Shown in pieces: positions 21,792 through 33,320 of a DNA stretch of 64,000 nt (position 1 is its first letter; every line of letters begins with the position of its first letter). A program made the position numbers and the translations under genes. This DNA is from Asterella californica. Its lineage: Eukaryota > Streptophyta > Marchantiopsida > Marchantiales > Aytoniaceae. Below the pieces are notes generated by a model that worked only from the letters and a program-made list of their open reading frames with translations, was not told the origin of the DNA and ran no database searches. Location: NCBI GenBank assembly GCA_036924285.1, contig JAYKYS010000017.1:2461501-2525500 (forward strand), written 5' to 3'.

Positions 21792-23361
21792 TGTAGTGTC
21801 CCAGGATTTCTCCTTTAACCCATTGTAGCATAAAAGATTCATTTCTCAAGAAGATTTACACTCGTATCTCTGCTCTAAGCTCTAAGATCTTTCCAAACTC
21901 ACAAACACGTGGGATTTGTCTAGAAATCCTCTCTTCTCACAAAACCACATGGCTTCCAGACCCTCCAGAAGGTGCTTTGGGTCCAAACATACAACAACTA
22001 CTTAAAATATCACACAAATACCCACTAAGAAGTCCGGGAAGACGCTTCCTGCTTCCAAGTCACAGCTTCCAGTCTTCTCACGGCGGTCTTCCCGAGGTAA
22101 TTCTCGGCTTCCAGGGGTTCAACTCGGCTTCTGACACCTCCAAAAGACTATCCCTGCTTCGTAGATGTCAAATTACCAATGCCTATCACACATTGCTCTT
22201 CGAAGTTCCAACGTGGTTAGATTAATCATAGGGTGTATGTCCCCTATAGCCTTCTTAGGCTTCTGCCTACAGAAATGGTCTTCTTGCAGCACTACAACGA
22301 CATTCGCATTCACTGCTACTCAATAGAAGTCTCGGAAATCAAATAGAAGAAGGTGGGAAGATGGGAAGATGAGAGAAGAGGAAGAAGAAAGGAAAATCCA
22401 AACAAGAAGAAACAAGAGGAAAGAGAGAAATTAAGATTCTGACAGGCTTCTAGTCCGGATCCTGACTAACAAGCCATCCCTGCTTGTAGTAATTTGGAGA
22501 AGAAGATCAAAAATCTGCTTATAGTTACACAATCTTCCAATCGAAGATGTCGTCTTCTGCTGAGGAAAGAAGGTTTCCAGTTTCTTCTGTTTTTGCTCCT
22601 ACTACTCTGATTTCAGAGACCAATCTCTCATAGGACAGTCCGTATGTGGATCCGAAGTGCTCCACTGGATGAGACGAGCTTGGACTCTGCACAACTTCTA
22701 ACAATCACCACCACTCAAGAAGAAAGCGTCTCATGCACAATTGGGTAAGAATTCGAAGGGCAGTGGGTTTCTATGTCTTTTGGGTAGTGGGTTTCTGCCC
22801 AAAAGACATAGATAAAGCTTCTGTAATCAAATCTGAAATCCAATCCTCGAGAAGAAGTTACATTGACTTCTGGAAGCTCACTCCATCCACTTCTTGTCCC
22901 TACTCCTCGACACACCAGCTTAGAAGCAGAACTACATGATGATGTTGTTCCCTGTCTATGTTGTTTGCTACTGCTGTCTACATCCTTTGATCTCCTACTG
23001 GGAGCAGAAGTGCAGACCTAACCTATGTGTAACCCAACTCTGCTCGTGCAGTGTACGTATGTGTGCGTGTGTGTGAAATCTTACCTTGACATCTACTTTA
23101 TACACTTTGCTTTGAGTCGTAAGAGGGAGACCCTTTCCAATCACAACTCACAGCCAAGGAAATGGGACGCTGTCAGAAGACCACCACCTCCCAGGCTTCG
23201 GTTCTCTTCTTAGTTTGGAAACTACTTTCCTACTCCTACCGTTGCTTATCCTGCCACATGGATAGTCACCTAAAAATATAGTGGGAGTTGTCTCTCTTAA
23301 AATAGCAGACTCCGATTCCTATCCAAAATAACCATGTCAACTGACTACCTACTTCTATTGC
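21792..23361 (-). other. 3' non-coding region of E3/H
   Basis: About 1.57 kb with no convincing reading frame. It is rich in GAAGAC/GTCTTC and TCTTC words, as is the 5' region of the same unit (40780-41640). It contains a perfect hairpin at 22771 and a short GT run near 23060. I could not find the E LTR start in it, so a 3' LTR boundary is not visible. Confidence 0.55.
22771..22811. repeat. Perfect 14-bp stem hairpin
   Basis: CTATGTCTTTTGGG (22771-22784) is followed by a 13-base loop and its exact complement CCCAAAAGACATAG (22798-22811). It lies in the 3' non-coding region of E3/H. Confidence 0.75.
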
Positions 23362-24903
23362 CTACTTCTGATCGTCAAGTGTGGTCTCCACTGAATTCTC
23401 ACGTACATGATATCCTAATTCAGCTTCTGATATCATGGAAAGCCCTGCTGGTACCTCTGGTGTGGTTGAGGTGACATCCTCCTTAGTGCTCGTAATGTGG
23501 GCTTCCACCATGGCTTCAGAAGCCAGAAGAGGCTTTTGGGAAGCTGAGTCCACTTGTGCTTCTTAGCTCTTCTGCTCCACCTGTTCAACACTGGGAGCTG
23601 GGTGACATCATAATGATCAGAGATAATCACCTCCTCCACTCTAAACACCTGGGAAGACACCTTGTCTTCCGGGGCTTCTTCTGTCTTCTTTTCAGCTTCT
23701 AGCGCTCACCACCAAGTGGACAGCGAGGTCGAATCCTCACTGTCCACTTGGTGCACGAGAAGACGTAGCTCCATGCTAGGTTATCGAGGGAAGACCGTAA
23801 AGAGTCTTCAGGTCCTCAATCAGCCGATCCAGGTAGCGAAACGTGCTCTTCTTGCAGTCCACTAACATCTCCTTGGAAGTGTCATCTCAATCACGAGCTA
23901 GGGTCAGAAACTTCTTTCTCACAGTGAAGTTGAACTTCTTCCGAAGCGCTTCCTCCATCTGTGCTATGATCTCCTTCGCTCGGGCTTCTGCTTCTTCCCG
24001 CTGCTTCTTCTCTGCTGGAGCTTGAGCTTCCACGGCTTCCCGCAGTAAACTCCAAGTCGTCTTCTCTTTTGCGAGACCACTCAACTTACCTCTGATTCGC
24101 AAAATCTCCTATTCGCGCTGCTGGAGTCACATCTACAACTCCTAGTTGCTCTTCCGCAACTGTGCCAACTCTTTGGCAGAAGCAGAAGCTTACTTCTTAT
24201 ACTTCACGGCCATCTTCTCTGTGGTGCAGAGGTTGACTTCCAAAACTTCCTGCTTCTGCTTCTGGACTTCCTCCTGCTGCATCAAGGTTTGAAGACCGAA
24301 TCCAGGCTGCAGTGGCTTCTCTTGAGCCATCGTGCGCTTATCCACCAACTCCATTGCTGGTTGAATCTTCGAACTAAAGAAGGTGCTGAACTCTTCTAGC
24401 CGTCTTCTCGTAGAAGACAAATTCATCCTCACAAATCGATCTGAGGTGTCTTCCCTGCCTTCCAGAGACATGGATGCCTCTTCTACCACCGTGGTCTTCT
24501 CCTTCTGCGTACGAGAAGACGCTACCCTTAATATCTTCCGGGGTGGAAGCTCTCTTCTCCCGTAGAAGCAGTCCTCTTCGTTGCACTTCCTCTAGTCGTA
24601 GTTGGTACATCAACCCATGTCTTGGCTTCTGGAGTCTTCGGAAGATTCCATATAGTCACGGAAGCTGTCTTCCGCGGGATCTTAGTGCTAGGCGTGTCAT
24701 CCTGTGAATCCGACTCGGATCCAAAGTGGATGGTCGAGAAGGATGTACTCTTCGAGTCCCATCTTACTCAGTAGCGACACGTCTTTTGTGTCAATAGAGT
24801 CGTCTTCCCGCATCATAATTGACTTCTGCTGAGTGCATGGTCCTACCTGAGGCACTAGAGTGCGAAGGGGAGACATGGCAGCTGCTCGGTCTTCTTCCTC
24901 TGT
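23362..24903 (-). pseudogene. E3/H Gag-like ORF, C-terminal acidic and coiled-coil part
   Basis: From 24903 the minus strand continues the frame of 39803-40285 (ETSE joined to EEDRAAAMSPL) once element C and one copy of CAGAR are removed. It then has an acidic, Ser-rich linker with a frame change near 24740, and helical segments with heptad-like patterns (24489 down to 23887: LEEFSTFFSSKI, EEVQKQKQEVLEVN, EKKQREEAEARAKEI). The end (23362-23660) is Thr/Val/Pro-rich. D2 and D3 have the same order. This suggests a Gag-like structural protein; the family is unknown to me. Confidence 0.6.
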
Positions 24904-24921
24904 TTCGTGCACCTATCGCCT
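24904..24921 (-). repeat. Remnant of the element C 3' LTR
   Basis: The minus strand passes from the end of the polyprotein (GGACAACAAGGACGTTA) straight into AGGCGATAGGTGCACGAA, the last ~18 bases of the A LTR. The 3' untranslated region, polypurine tract and nearly all of the LTR have been deleted. Confidence 0.75.
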
Positions 24922-26463
24922 TAACGTCCTTGTTGTCCTTGTCTCCGTTTGAATAGGTCCAATACTTCGCTCGCATGTGCGAGATCTTCCTCTGGCACCC
25001 AAGTTGCTTCCTTCAAATGATAGCCACGTCATTTGACCAAGTACTCCATCCGGTTAGACTTGCGCCGTGATCGCAAAATGGTCTCTACCTCATATTCTGC
25101 TTCGCCTTGCATGACTTCAGGTTGAGGCCTGAGTACATGTTTGCGCTCCGGTCGCAAATCGTCCTTGAAGTATTTCTTTAATAAAGAAACATGAAAAGTC
25201 GGATGTAATGCCATTCACGAGGAAGGTCTAATGTATAGACGTCTTCGTGCGAATTCTTGACAATGATAAAAGGGTCCACGCACTTCGATGAAAACTTTGC
25301 CGATATTTCCTTGGGAAGTGTGAAGTTTTTCGTACTTAACCATACTTCTTCGCCCAATTGAAACTTCACTTGCCGCCGATGCTTGTTTACTTGTTTCGTG
25401 TATTGTTGCTGCGCCTTCTCGAGGTTCTTCTTTACTTGCTCCTCGCGCCGCTGCATTGCCGTCATCAACTCTTCAGCTGATGTTTGCCGTGTTCTTGGTC
25501 GTGCCGACGTAGAACTCCCTGCAAGAGTTAAGTCAAGAGGCCCTTCTGGCTCACGTCCGTAAGCCAACAAGAAAGACGATTCCCCGGTTGCCAAATGCTT
25601 CGTGGAATTGTAGCAATACTCCGCAAGACTGAACCACTCCACCCAATCACTTTGATCCGTGCTCACATAATTCCTCAAGTATTGATTCAGAACCGAGTTA
25701 ACTCGTTGAGTTTACCCATCTGTTTCCGGATGAAAGACGGTACTAAATTTTAACTTAGTCTCCAATTTTTGGAACAAGTGTTTCCAAAGGACACTTGCGA
25801 ACTTAGAGTCTCTATCTGAAATAATACTCCGAGGTAATCCATGTGAACGCCACCAAGTACTAAGAACAACCGAGAAGTCGTGAACGCTGTTGCAGTATCC
25901 AAGGTCGGAGCAAACTTCGCTAGTTTGCTAAACCGATCAACTATCACAAAAATCACGTTGTATCTATTCGAGTCAGGCAGAGAGGTAATGAAGTCCATGC
26001 TAATACTTTCCCAAGGTCTGGTTGGAATCGGCAGAGGATGAAGCAACCCTTGTTTCTTCTCATAAGAAACGCGATTCGCTTGATAGGTTACACATGTTTT
26101 CACAAAGTGGGCAACATCGTCTTTCATGTGGGACCAATAAAACTTTTTAGCTATCACTGCTAAAGTGGACTTTTCTCCTTTATGGCCTGATAAGGACGCA
26201 TCGTGACATTCTTTTAACAACTTGGTCTTAAGTTTTCCTTGTCCCACATAAACCCGACTTTGCTTGAACATGAGTAAACCATGTCTTAGCTGCATGTTCT
26301 GCAACTTCACTCCTCGCTTGAGCTGTTCCAAATACCCCTTCGCTTGGTGGTAACCTTCACGTATTCGTCTCTCCAAGTCTGACTCCTTAAGATACATAGC
26401 ACGCAAAATCTGTGTGGACGATGAAAAATATTCTTCCTTGTGACTCAAGGCGTCAAGAACCAC
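24922..26463 (-). pseudogene. Element C integrase, tail and chromodomain
   Basis: The minus strand gives the integrase HHCC region and core (25750-26463, including CHDASLSGHKGE and [12 protein letters not shown]), the remainder of the core (25178-25678) and the chromodomain (YEVETILRSRRK near 25090, with WRGYHLKEATWVPEEDL below). A stop replaces Gln in the HPETDGQT block at about 25712, and the residue expected to be the catalytic Glu reads Gln. This copy retains the ~430 bp deleted in A1 and so defines that deletion. It lies left of solo LTR B5. Confidence 0.85.
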
Positions 26464-26478
26464 ATTGTCCTTTCCCGC

Positions 26479-28495
26479 TGTCGTGTCGTGGACCGGCTCC
26501 TACATGAAATTCAAACTTCGATGCTTGTCGCTCCAAAGATACTCATGAGAAGACAAGCTAGGCCCCAGCTTACGAGTTTTTGGCGCAATTTTGGATCTCC
26601 ACTTTCATCGCATCAGTGGATAGAGCTCCTTGTTAGCATTCCATAGGTACTTTGTCTACTTTGTTTGGACGCCTAGTGGAGAAGTTACAAGACTCGAAAG
26701 ATGGAGAAAGCAAGCTAGGCCTCAGCTTACGGGCTTTTGGCACCATTTCGGATCTTCATTTTCATCGCATCAGTGGATACAGCTCCTTGTCAGCACTCCA
26801 TAGGCACTTCGTCTACTTCGTTTGGACGTCTAGTGGAGAAGTTACAAGACTCGAAAGATGGAGAAAATAAGCTAGGCCCCAGCTTACGGACTTTTGGCAC
26901 AACTTCGGATCTTCACTTTTATCGCATAGATGGGTAGAGCTCGTTGTCAGCTTTCCATGGGCATCTTGTTTACTTCGTTTGGAATCTAGTGATGAAGTTA
27001 TGCGACTCAAAAGAAGACAAAATCAAGCTAGGCCTTAGTTACTTGCTGATTGGGTATTTGAGGCTTCAGGCGTTATATCAAAGACGCAAGGGGCCTGCTT
27101 CAGGGAATTATCACAAAACTTCGTACGTACGGAGACTGTGACAAGGGGGCAGCTTAGGGACTAGCTTGCGCCTGCGATCTGTCAACGGACGGTTCAGGAG
27201 ATTTGGAGGTCCAATGCAAACGCGCAAGACATCGTTGGGTTCAGATCTGTGCAGGCTACGTGTGGGTTAAGATGGTTCTTGAAGAGGCGGATCGGGGAGT
27301 GCGTATGGAGAGAAATTGAGACACATGAAGCAGATTTGAGATTTTCAGTTATATGTGAAGGAGAGTTGGACCGTTCGGGCTGTTTCGGAGTCCAAACTTG
27401 ATGTCCTTGGATCCATCGGGATCAAAACAATGAGTTCTTCATGAAATTGAAGACGATGCAAAATTTCATCGGGCGGTTTGGGAGTTTTGAGTGAAATTGG
27501 CTCGCAGGGAAGCGCTTACATCAAATTTTTGTTCGCCTACGACCTGAGATTGGTTTGTTCTTCGTGATCGGTGAGCCAAGCTCTTCGTTCTTGGTGCCTA
27601 CGCGATCAGGGAGTCTTCATCTACTCATAGGAGAAGACCGTGTGTGGATTGGGCTATTGGTTTGGGTGTGGTGAGCGAGTTTGAGCCGCAGGGAGCCGAT
27701 TTACGTCAATTTTACAACCTGCGACCAAATTTCTCGAGTGGTTTTGCAAAGAGAACTCCAAACGGCTTGTTTGGAGTCTTGTTGGGTTCAAGGTAGCTAG
27801 ATCTACCTACCAGAGAAGACAGGTATTAGTTTAGACGATCCGTTTGTGCGGTGTGTGCGATTTTAAGCCGTAGGGAGGAGTTTTTGAAAGTTCGGTCGTC
27901 TGCGATCGAAAATTGACAATATCTCGACTATCGGGAGTCGGATCTGAAGGTTTCTTGGGTCGGAGACGGAGCGGAGGAGACCCTATCGACATCTGAAGTC
28001 CGAGTGGTGAAAGGAGGAAGTTCTCAAATAGACCTTTTTCAGTTTCTTCGCTATGGGTTTTGCTCTTTTGAGTTCGTTAGAGTTCTGGTTGGCTATATAC
28101 AGCTTGTGGTAGCTAGCTTTAGCTAAGAACTTGTACATGGATGTGGTTTGGACTTGGGTTTGGATCGAGTGATACTGCTGTGACTCTGCTTGTTAGCAAA
28201 GGGAAGTTTCTCTTGCTTTGAGCTACACTTCGGTGTTTTTGGGTCAGGGTTGAGAATCAGGGGTTGTTTTTAAGGGCTTTGAAGCAGGTTACACACCGCT
28301 CTAGTCTGTTTTTCAGTTCTGTGCTCTTAGGAGAAAGAACTGGCAGTGTACATACATTTGGAGTTGGTATATATCGCAGCGTTCGTTTTCGTGGTTGTTT
28401 TTCTTTGTCTTAGTCTCTGTTTCAGCACACAACATCTCCACAGCCAGGAACCTCGCGTTTTCCTAGACATCCTTCACGCAATATCCGACACGACA
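26479..28495 (+). repeat. Solo LTR B5 (B lineage) inserted in element C pol
   Basis: This 2017-bp block starts TGTCGTGTCGTGG and ends ATCCGACACGACA. It interrupts the C polyprotein between HKA and GKDNVV. The flanks CCGC (26475-26478) and CTGC (28496-28499) form a 4-bp duplication with one transition. Its end (CCACAGCCAG...TTTTCCTAGA...CCGACA) parallels the end of the B1 LTR. A TATA-like CTATATACAG is near 28094. It holds three tandem 157-bp repeats. The termini also form a short inverted repeat (GTCGTGTCG/CGACACGAC). I see no genes in it. Confidence 0.82.
26555..27040 (+). repeat. Tandem ~157-bp repeats in solo LTR B5
   Basis: The word AAGCTAGGCC recurs at 26555, 26712, 26869 (as AAGCTAGGCC with TA before it) and 27025, giving spacings of 157, 157 and 156. 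Each unit contains AGCTTACG, a TTTCATCGCAT block and CTAGTGGAGAAGTTACA. Units are similar but not identical, and the last is more diverged. Confidence 0.85.
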
Positions 28496-29530
28496 CTGCT
28501 TTGTGGATTAATTCTATATTCATGAGCGCCAAGGTATCGTGCCACCGTAGTTGCTTTGGCGTCACCCGATCTTGTGTCTCAAAGTACTTGAGCGAAATAT
28601 TATCAGTATACACTTAGGTTTTGTGAAGTCCCAAGTAATGCCGTCATTTCCTCAAGCAATGAACCATCGCAAACAGTTTCTTCTCGTGAGTCGGTCATCG
28701 ACTCTCCGTCCCAAATAACTTCTTGCTTTCATACGCTACAGGTTTTCCATCTTGCACCAACACTCCGTCAATCGCATAGTCGCTCGCGTCAGTGTGCACC
28801 TCGAATGGTTTGTCGAACTCCGACAGCTTTAGTACTGACGTCTTTGACAAAATGACTTTGATCGTCTGAAACGCATCATCCACCTCCTTGGTCCAACTTA
28901 CCTGTGCGTCTTTGCCCGTCCAGTCCGTCAACGGCTTCGTGATCTTTGAAAACTCCTTCACATACTTGCGGTAGAACTGTGCCAATCCTAAGAATCGCTG
29001 CATCCCCTCACTGTAGTCGGAGGCTCCCAAGTCACAATCGCATCCACCTTCTACATATCCGGGCTGACTCCTTCTGCACTAATGACATGTCCCAAGAAGT
29101 TAATGCGCTCCAAACCAAACTCACTCTTGTCAACGTTGGCAAACAGCTTATGCTCTCGCAGCTTCGTCAATACCACCCTTAGTTGCTCCGTGTGCGACTC
29201 CAAGGTTTTGGAGTAGATCAAGATGTCGTCGATGTAAACGATGACAAACTCATCCATCTCCTCGCAAAAAATTGTGTTCATCAATGCAGTGAATGTCGAA
29301 GGGGCGTTGTAGAGTCCAAATGACATCACCACGATTTCAAATGATCCGTATCTAGTTCGACAAGCGGTTTTCTCAACATCTGGATCAGCTATCCGGATCT
29401 GATAATATCCTGACTTCAAGTCTATCATGCTGAAGTACTTTGCGCCCGCTAGCCTATCAAAGAGGTCGTCTATCCTTGACAAAGGATAATTATTCCTCAC
29501 CGTCACCTTATTGAGTGCACGATAATCTAC
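28496..29530 (-). pseudogene. Element C reverse transcriptase and RNase H
   Basis: Minus-strand frames match A1 closely. 29051-29506 holds the palm with [11 protein letters not shown] and the catalytic [11 protein letters not shown]; 28695-29030 has [12 protein letters not shown] and the RNase H start with [14 protein letters not shown]; 28500-28613 has [12 protein letters not shown]. The reading frame is interrupted near 29040 and 28690. RNase H is cut at HKA by solo LTR B5. The catalytic residues of the polymerase are still present, but the polyprotein is not continuous. Confidence 0.87.
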
Positions 29531-31488
29531 GCAGATTCTTAACTTCCCATCCTTCTTCTTTGTGAAAAGAATTGGGGCTCCATAAGGTGACTTACTGGTT
29601 CGAATATATCCCGCGTTAATAGCTCACCGAGTTGTCTTTTCAACTCAAGGAGTTCCACCTGATTGAGTCGGTAAGGGGTTTTGGAAGGTGGTTCTGATCC
29701 TGGTAAGACTTCAATCTTGTGATCCACCACCCGCCTTGGAGGTAACTCAGCAGGTAACTCATCCGTCAAGACATCCTCAAACTCCTTAATCACTTCACGA
29801 AGCACCTCCGGAAGTTTAGTCGCGTCTCCTGATGTTTCCTCTTGTTCGCCACCCGCCATCAAATCTGCAACCCGCATCAAACACATGACTCCGTCGTTGA
29901 AGTCCATCTGTTTGCCTTTGATCAAATTCACCGTAAAGTCGTCAATTTTCCACGCCTTTCGGATCAACCTCACTCCCAGCTTCCGCCGTTTAACTCTAAC
30001 GTTTAACCTTAAAGATTTCCGCCTAAGTTCCACTTCAAACCTGTCTAAGAAAGTGTTCCTCAAAACCGCATGGATATCATCCATCTCGCACACCGTGAAG
30101 TTCTCTGTGAACTCAAACTTCCCACACGCAAATCATACGTCCAAGGCCACTTCAGAAGTTTGGTACGTCTTGCCCTTGGCAAAACGTACCTGAATAGGCT
30201 TGTCTGCCTTGGAGGTAGACAAGCCCAACTTCTTCACCAACTTTGGACTTATGAAGGAGTGAGTCGCTCTTGTGTCCACAAGAAAAGTAACATCACGGTT
30301 AGCAACCTTGGCTTGTAGAAACATCAATCCCGACGTCTTCTTCGTGGTTCTCAAGGTCACAGTCATCTGGTCCTCCAACAAGTCCTTTGCAACAAACGCA
30401 TTCATGCTACAGTTACTAATCTTAGGTTTCGTGCACCCCTTAGCAATATGGCCCGCCTCGTCACAGTTGTAGCAAGTAAACTTTACGCCATTGCCCTTCT
30501 GAGGTGTTTACCCCTTAGGTTTGATCCTGTTTGCTGTCACTTTGCTGCCGGGCCAGAAGTATCCTTCCGATCCTTCTCACCCCCATCCCATTGTCGCTTG
30601 AAGCCCTTGTTCTTTTTCTGGAACTTATCCGTGCTACGTGGTTCAAAAGGTTTATGCTGCTGGACTTCATCGTCTCCAATTCGCTCCGCTAGCTTCAAAA
30701 GTTCGGCACATGTCTCAGATAGCTTCGGCATCCGAAAGAGAGCCTTCTCCGAGCTGGACTTGAGTCCCCCAATGAATATATATATTTTGGTCTCCTCAGT
30801 CCTCTTGGAGAACGAGTCTAGTTTGGCACTGAACTCGTGCACATAAGCACTTAAGGTCCCGTTTGCTTCAGTCTCACCAACTCACTCTCACCAACTCCGG
30901 AGTGAATCGTCTCGCGAGCAACTCCTTGAACTCCTTCCAACCAAACGCCGAGACGGTCAAGGCATGCTCATCCTTGTATGCAGTCCACCAGAGAAGCGCA
31001 TGGTCCTTCAGGAACGTAACCACCGCTCTCACCTTGTCAGACTCCTTAACCTGTTGCGCCTCAAAGTATATATCCAACTCAGTTAAGAAATCCTTAACCT
31101 TATGAGCTCGTCCTATACCTGAAAACGGGGTCGGCAAATTCGTCTTACAAAGCTTCTTGGTAGACGAAGAGCTCCCTTGGTCAGCCTCAAGTTCAGCGAT
31201 ACGTTTATCCCGAGAGGCCATACCCTCTTGCATGGTCTTCATCATCTTGATGAGTTCCGGATATAAAGCTCCTTGACTTCCCAGCCTTGAATCGTTGGGC
31301 ACCGTTGGCAAGACTCCATCTTGCTGCACCGGAGCCGTAGCAGGTACAGAGCTCCCTTGACGTTGGGGCGAAGGTTGTCGGTTATCGTCCTCTGACTGTG
31401 CCTTGGGGCTAGCTCGAGTCGATCTGCTCTCGTTAGCCACTCCTCGTTTCTTGGTCTTTCTCCTGGAACTCTATCCGTCGTCGGCTAT
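29531..31488 (-). pseudogene. Element C Gag and protease
   Basis: The minus strand corresponds to residues 1 to about 640 of A1. The start codon at 31488 has become ATA and a stop follows within five codons. The Gag domain lies at 30537-31440 in two frames, the CCHC knuckle near 30460 ([14 protein letters not shown]), and the protease at 30133-30405 reads LVDTRATHSF, where the essential Gly after the catalytic Asp-Thr is Arg. The linker to reverse transcriptase (29539-30093) is open. These changes would each block activity. Confidence 0.87.
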
Positions 31489-31594
31489 CGCTCCAAGTGT
31501 TCATCTAGAAACGCTGATCCGCTTCGTGTCTTGCGTCCCTCCTCAAGTGTCCAGCCTTCAACCGCTACCTCAAGTTCTTGCTCACCGAAGCGTT

Positions 31595-31607
31595 GGCTCT
31601 GGTACCA
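31595..31607 (-). other. Primer-binding site of element C
   Basis: The minus strand reads TGGTACCAGAGCC, the initiator-Met PBS with one change (T to C), two or three bases after the LTR end. Confidence 0.8.
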
Positions 31608-31610
31608 CTT

Positions 31611-31963
31611 TTCGCGCACCTATCGTCTTGTTGCGTCAACGGAAGCTCTTGCTCAATAGGTCGTAAACTTTACATTGCTAACCTGCAAACACAATCACAA
31701 GGTAGCGTCCATGCACCACTTATCTTATCTCAGTTTGATCCGGATCGGAGCCGGACAGTCTCCTTAACCATCAAGCTCAGCAATCCTAAGTCCTGACCTA
31801 GACCCGCCTAGGTCGGTCCCAAAACATGAGCAAGTCATACGATGACATGGGGCGAACTTCTCATGAAGTCCAGGGTCCTAAACGATACCTCCAGCACACC
31901 TAGCGGTCCAACCGCCCATGATGTCCGTCTGGGTCTAGGCTCCCGAACGGTGGTCTAACCCGC
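31611..31963 (-). repeat. Element C 5' LTR, inner part
   Basis: On the minus strand this is the 3' third of the A LTR, ending GCGAA next to the PBS. It is interrupted at 31963 by B1 and resumes at 39214; CCGC is duplicated at 31960-31963 and 39210-39213. Confidence 0.88.
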
Positions 31964-33245
31964 TGTCGCGCTACTTGGCGGCTACATGTTATATTTCTAC
32001 TCCGACGTTTGAGTTTAGTAGTTCTAGAAGTTAGCTTATATTACTTCCAGTCGTTTATGTATATGTTTGACACCTTTGCATACGATGTTAACACTATTTT
32101 GAGTCTTAGTAGGTTGATTACCATGTTGATAGGGCTTAAGCTCATGGGTTGTATTTGCGTGTTGCCCATGCACGCTTTCTAGCTGATTTAAGTTATTTTT
32201 CGGGGCTGCGTGTCGTTTTAAGTAATTTAAGTTTTACGCTGGCACTCTAGGGGGCTTGACGTGGTAGCCTATGAGTAGAACTAAGTTGCCACGTGGTTTA
32301 GGGTACTAAAGGACAACCAAGTGGAGCTATGAACTCCCATTGGTCCGTTTTTGTCTTTTGTTAAACTCTAAATTTAGAAACAGAGCTCTAGAGTGGAGTT
32401 CGAGCATTTGGTGAGCGATCTTTGAAATCTGAGAGCACAGGGAGAGAGGTCTCGTCATGCCAAGCACTTCCAGTGAAAATTTCGATCGATTTGAGTCAAT
32501 AAAGACGGAGTTATGAGCAATTGAAGTTCGGATTGTGCTAGAATTGAATCATTTTGGTTGGATTTAGGGTTTTCAGTGTCACTCGCATCAGATTTGAGGA
32601 AATTGCTTCAAAACTTCGAGGTTGTGTTCTCCGCCAGCAGGGCTACGATTTCACAAAAAGTTTCATATCGATTGAGCAGCTGAGTAATTCAGGGCGGCCG
32701 CTGAAGCTGAGGGGGTCTGAAAAGCTCTTAATCTAGAGCAGCGACTTCAGAGGAGGAGATCTACAGTTCTGTGTACATTCAGGAGTCCCAACTTCACAGG
32801 GATGTTCAGCACCCTGTAGACTGCAAATCCTGTAAGAAACTTCGAAATTGATCGAGCCAAACTCCTGTTATAGGTTGAAATAGCCAGCTAGGTACCAAAA
32901 ATTGCCGTAGTTTTCTTGCTCAAAACTTTTCTGTTCATATCTCCGTGTCAGAATTTGATCTCAGGCTGAAATTTCGTCTGTGAGTTCAGTAGTACCTCAT
33001 TTGCATGTAGGGGAAGTTTAGAGGTCTAAACCTTCATAGTTTTCCTCTCCGTGAGTGTCAAAGTTCACCGCCGAATCCTATTACTGCCAGCTAGACCTGA
33101 ATTTCGCCTTCTGGGTATATTACTAGATCTTACACATCTGTGTGAGTGTTTATAGCCCTGTTGTGACCTGAAAGCCAACCTCTTGAGTGAACAACCACAG
33201 CCAGAAGCCCGGCGCTTTCCTAGGTAGACGGATTACACTCCGACA
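31964..33245 (+). repeat. B1 5' LTR (1282 bp)
   Basis: It starts TGTCGCGCTAC and ends ACACTCCGACA. From about 32095 it aligns with solo LTR B4 (from 5938). Its last 355 bp are repeated at 38855-39209. Confidence 0.9.
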
Positions 33246-33256
33246 TACTCTCTTTT

Positions 33257-33274
33257 TGGTGAACTCGGCGTGAA
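33257..33274 (+). other. Putative B1 primer-binding site
   Basis: TGGTGAACTCGGCGTGAA begins 11 bases after the LTR end. It is not the initiator-Met type. The tRNA cannot be named here, and the distance from the LTR is longer than usual, so the call is tentative. Confidence 0.45.
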
Positions 33275-33320
33275 CACCTAGGGTGGGAGTTTTCTTGAGA
33301 GTGTTTCAGGATCAGATATC

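Noticed and set aside
26555..27040. Regular repeats suggesting a CRISPR-like array
   Set aside because: Units are 157 bp, imperfect and contiguous with no short repeat/spacer pattern, and the context is a plant-type LTR.
26479..28495. GTCGTGTCG/CGACACGAC termini as a DNA transposon with inverted repeats
   Set aside because: The 3' end aligns with the B1 LTR end and the 4-bp duplication fits the B lineage, so a solo LTR explains it better.
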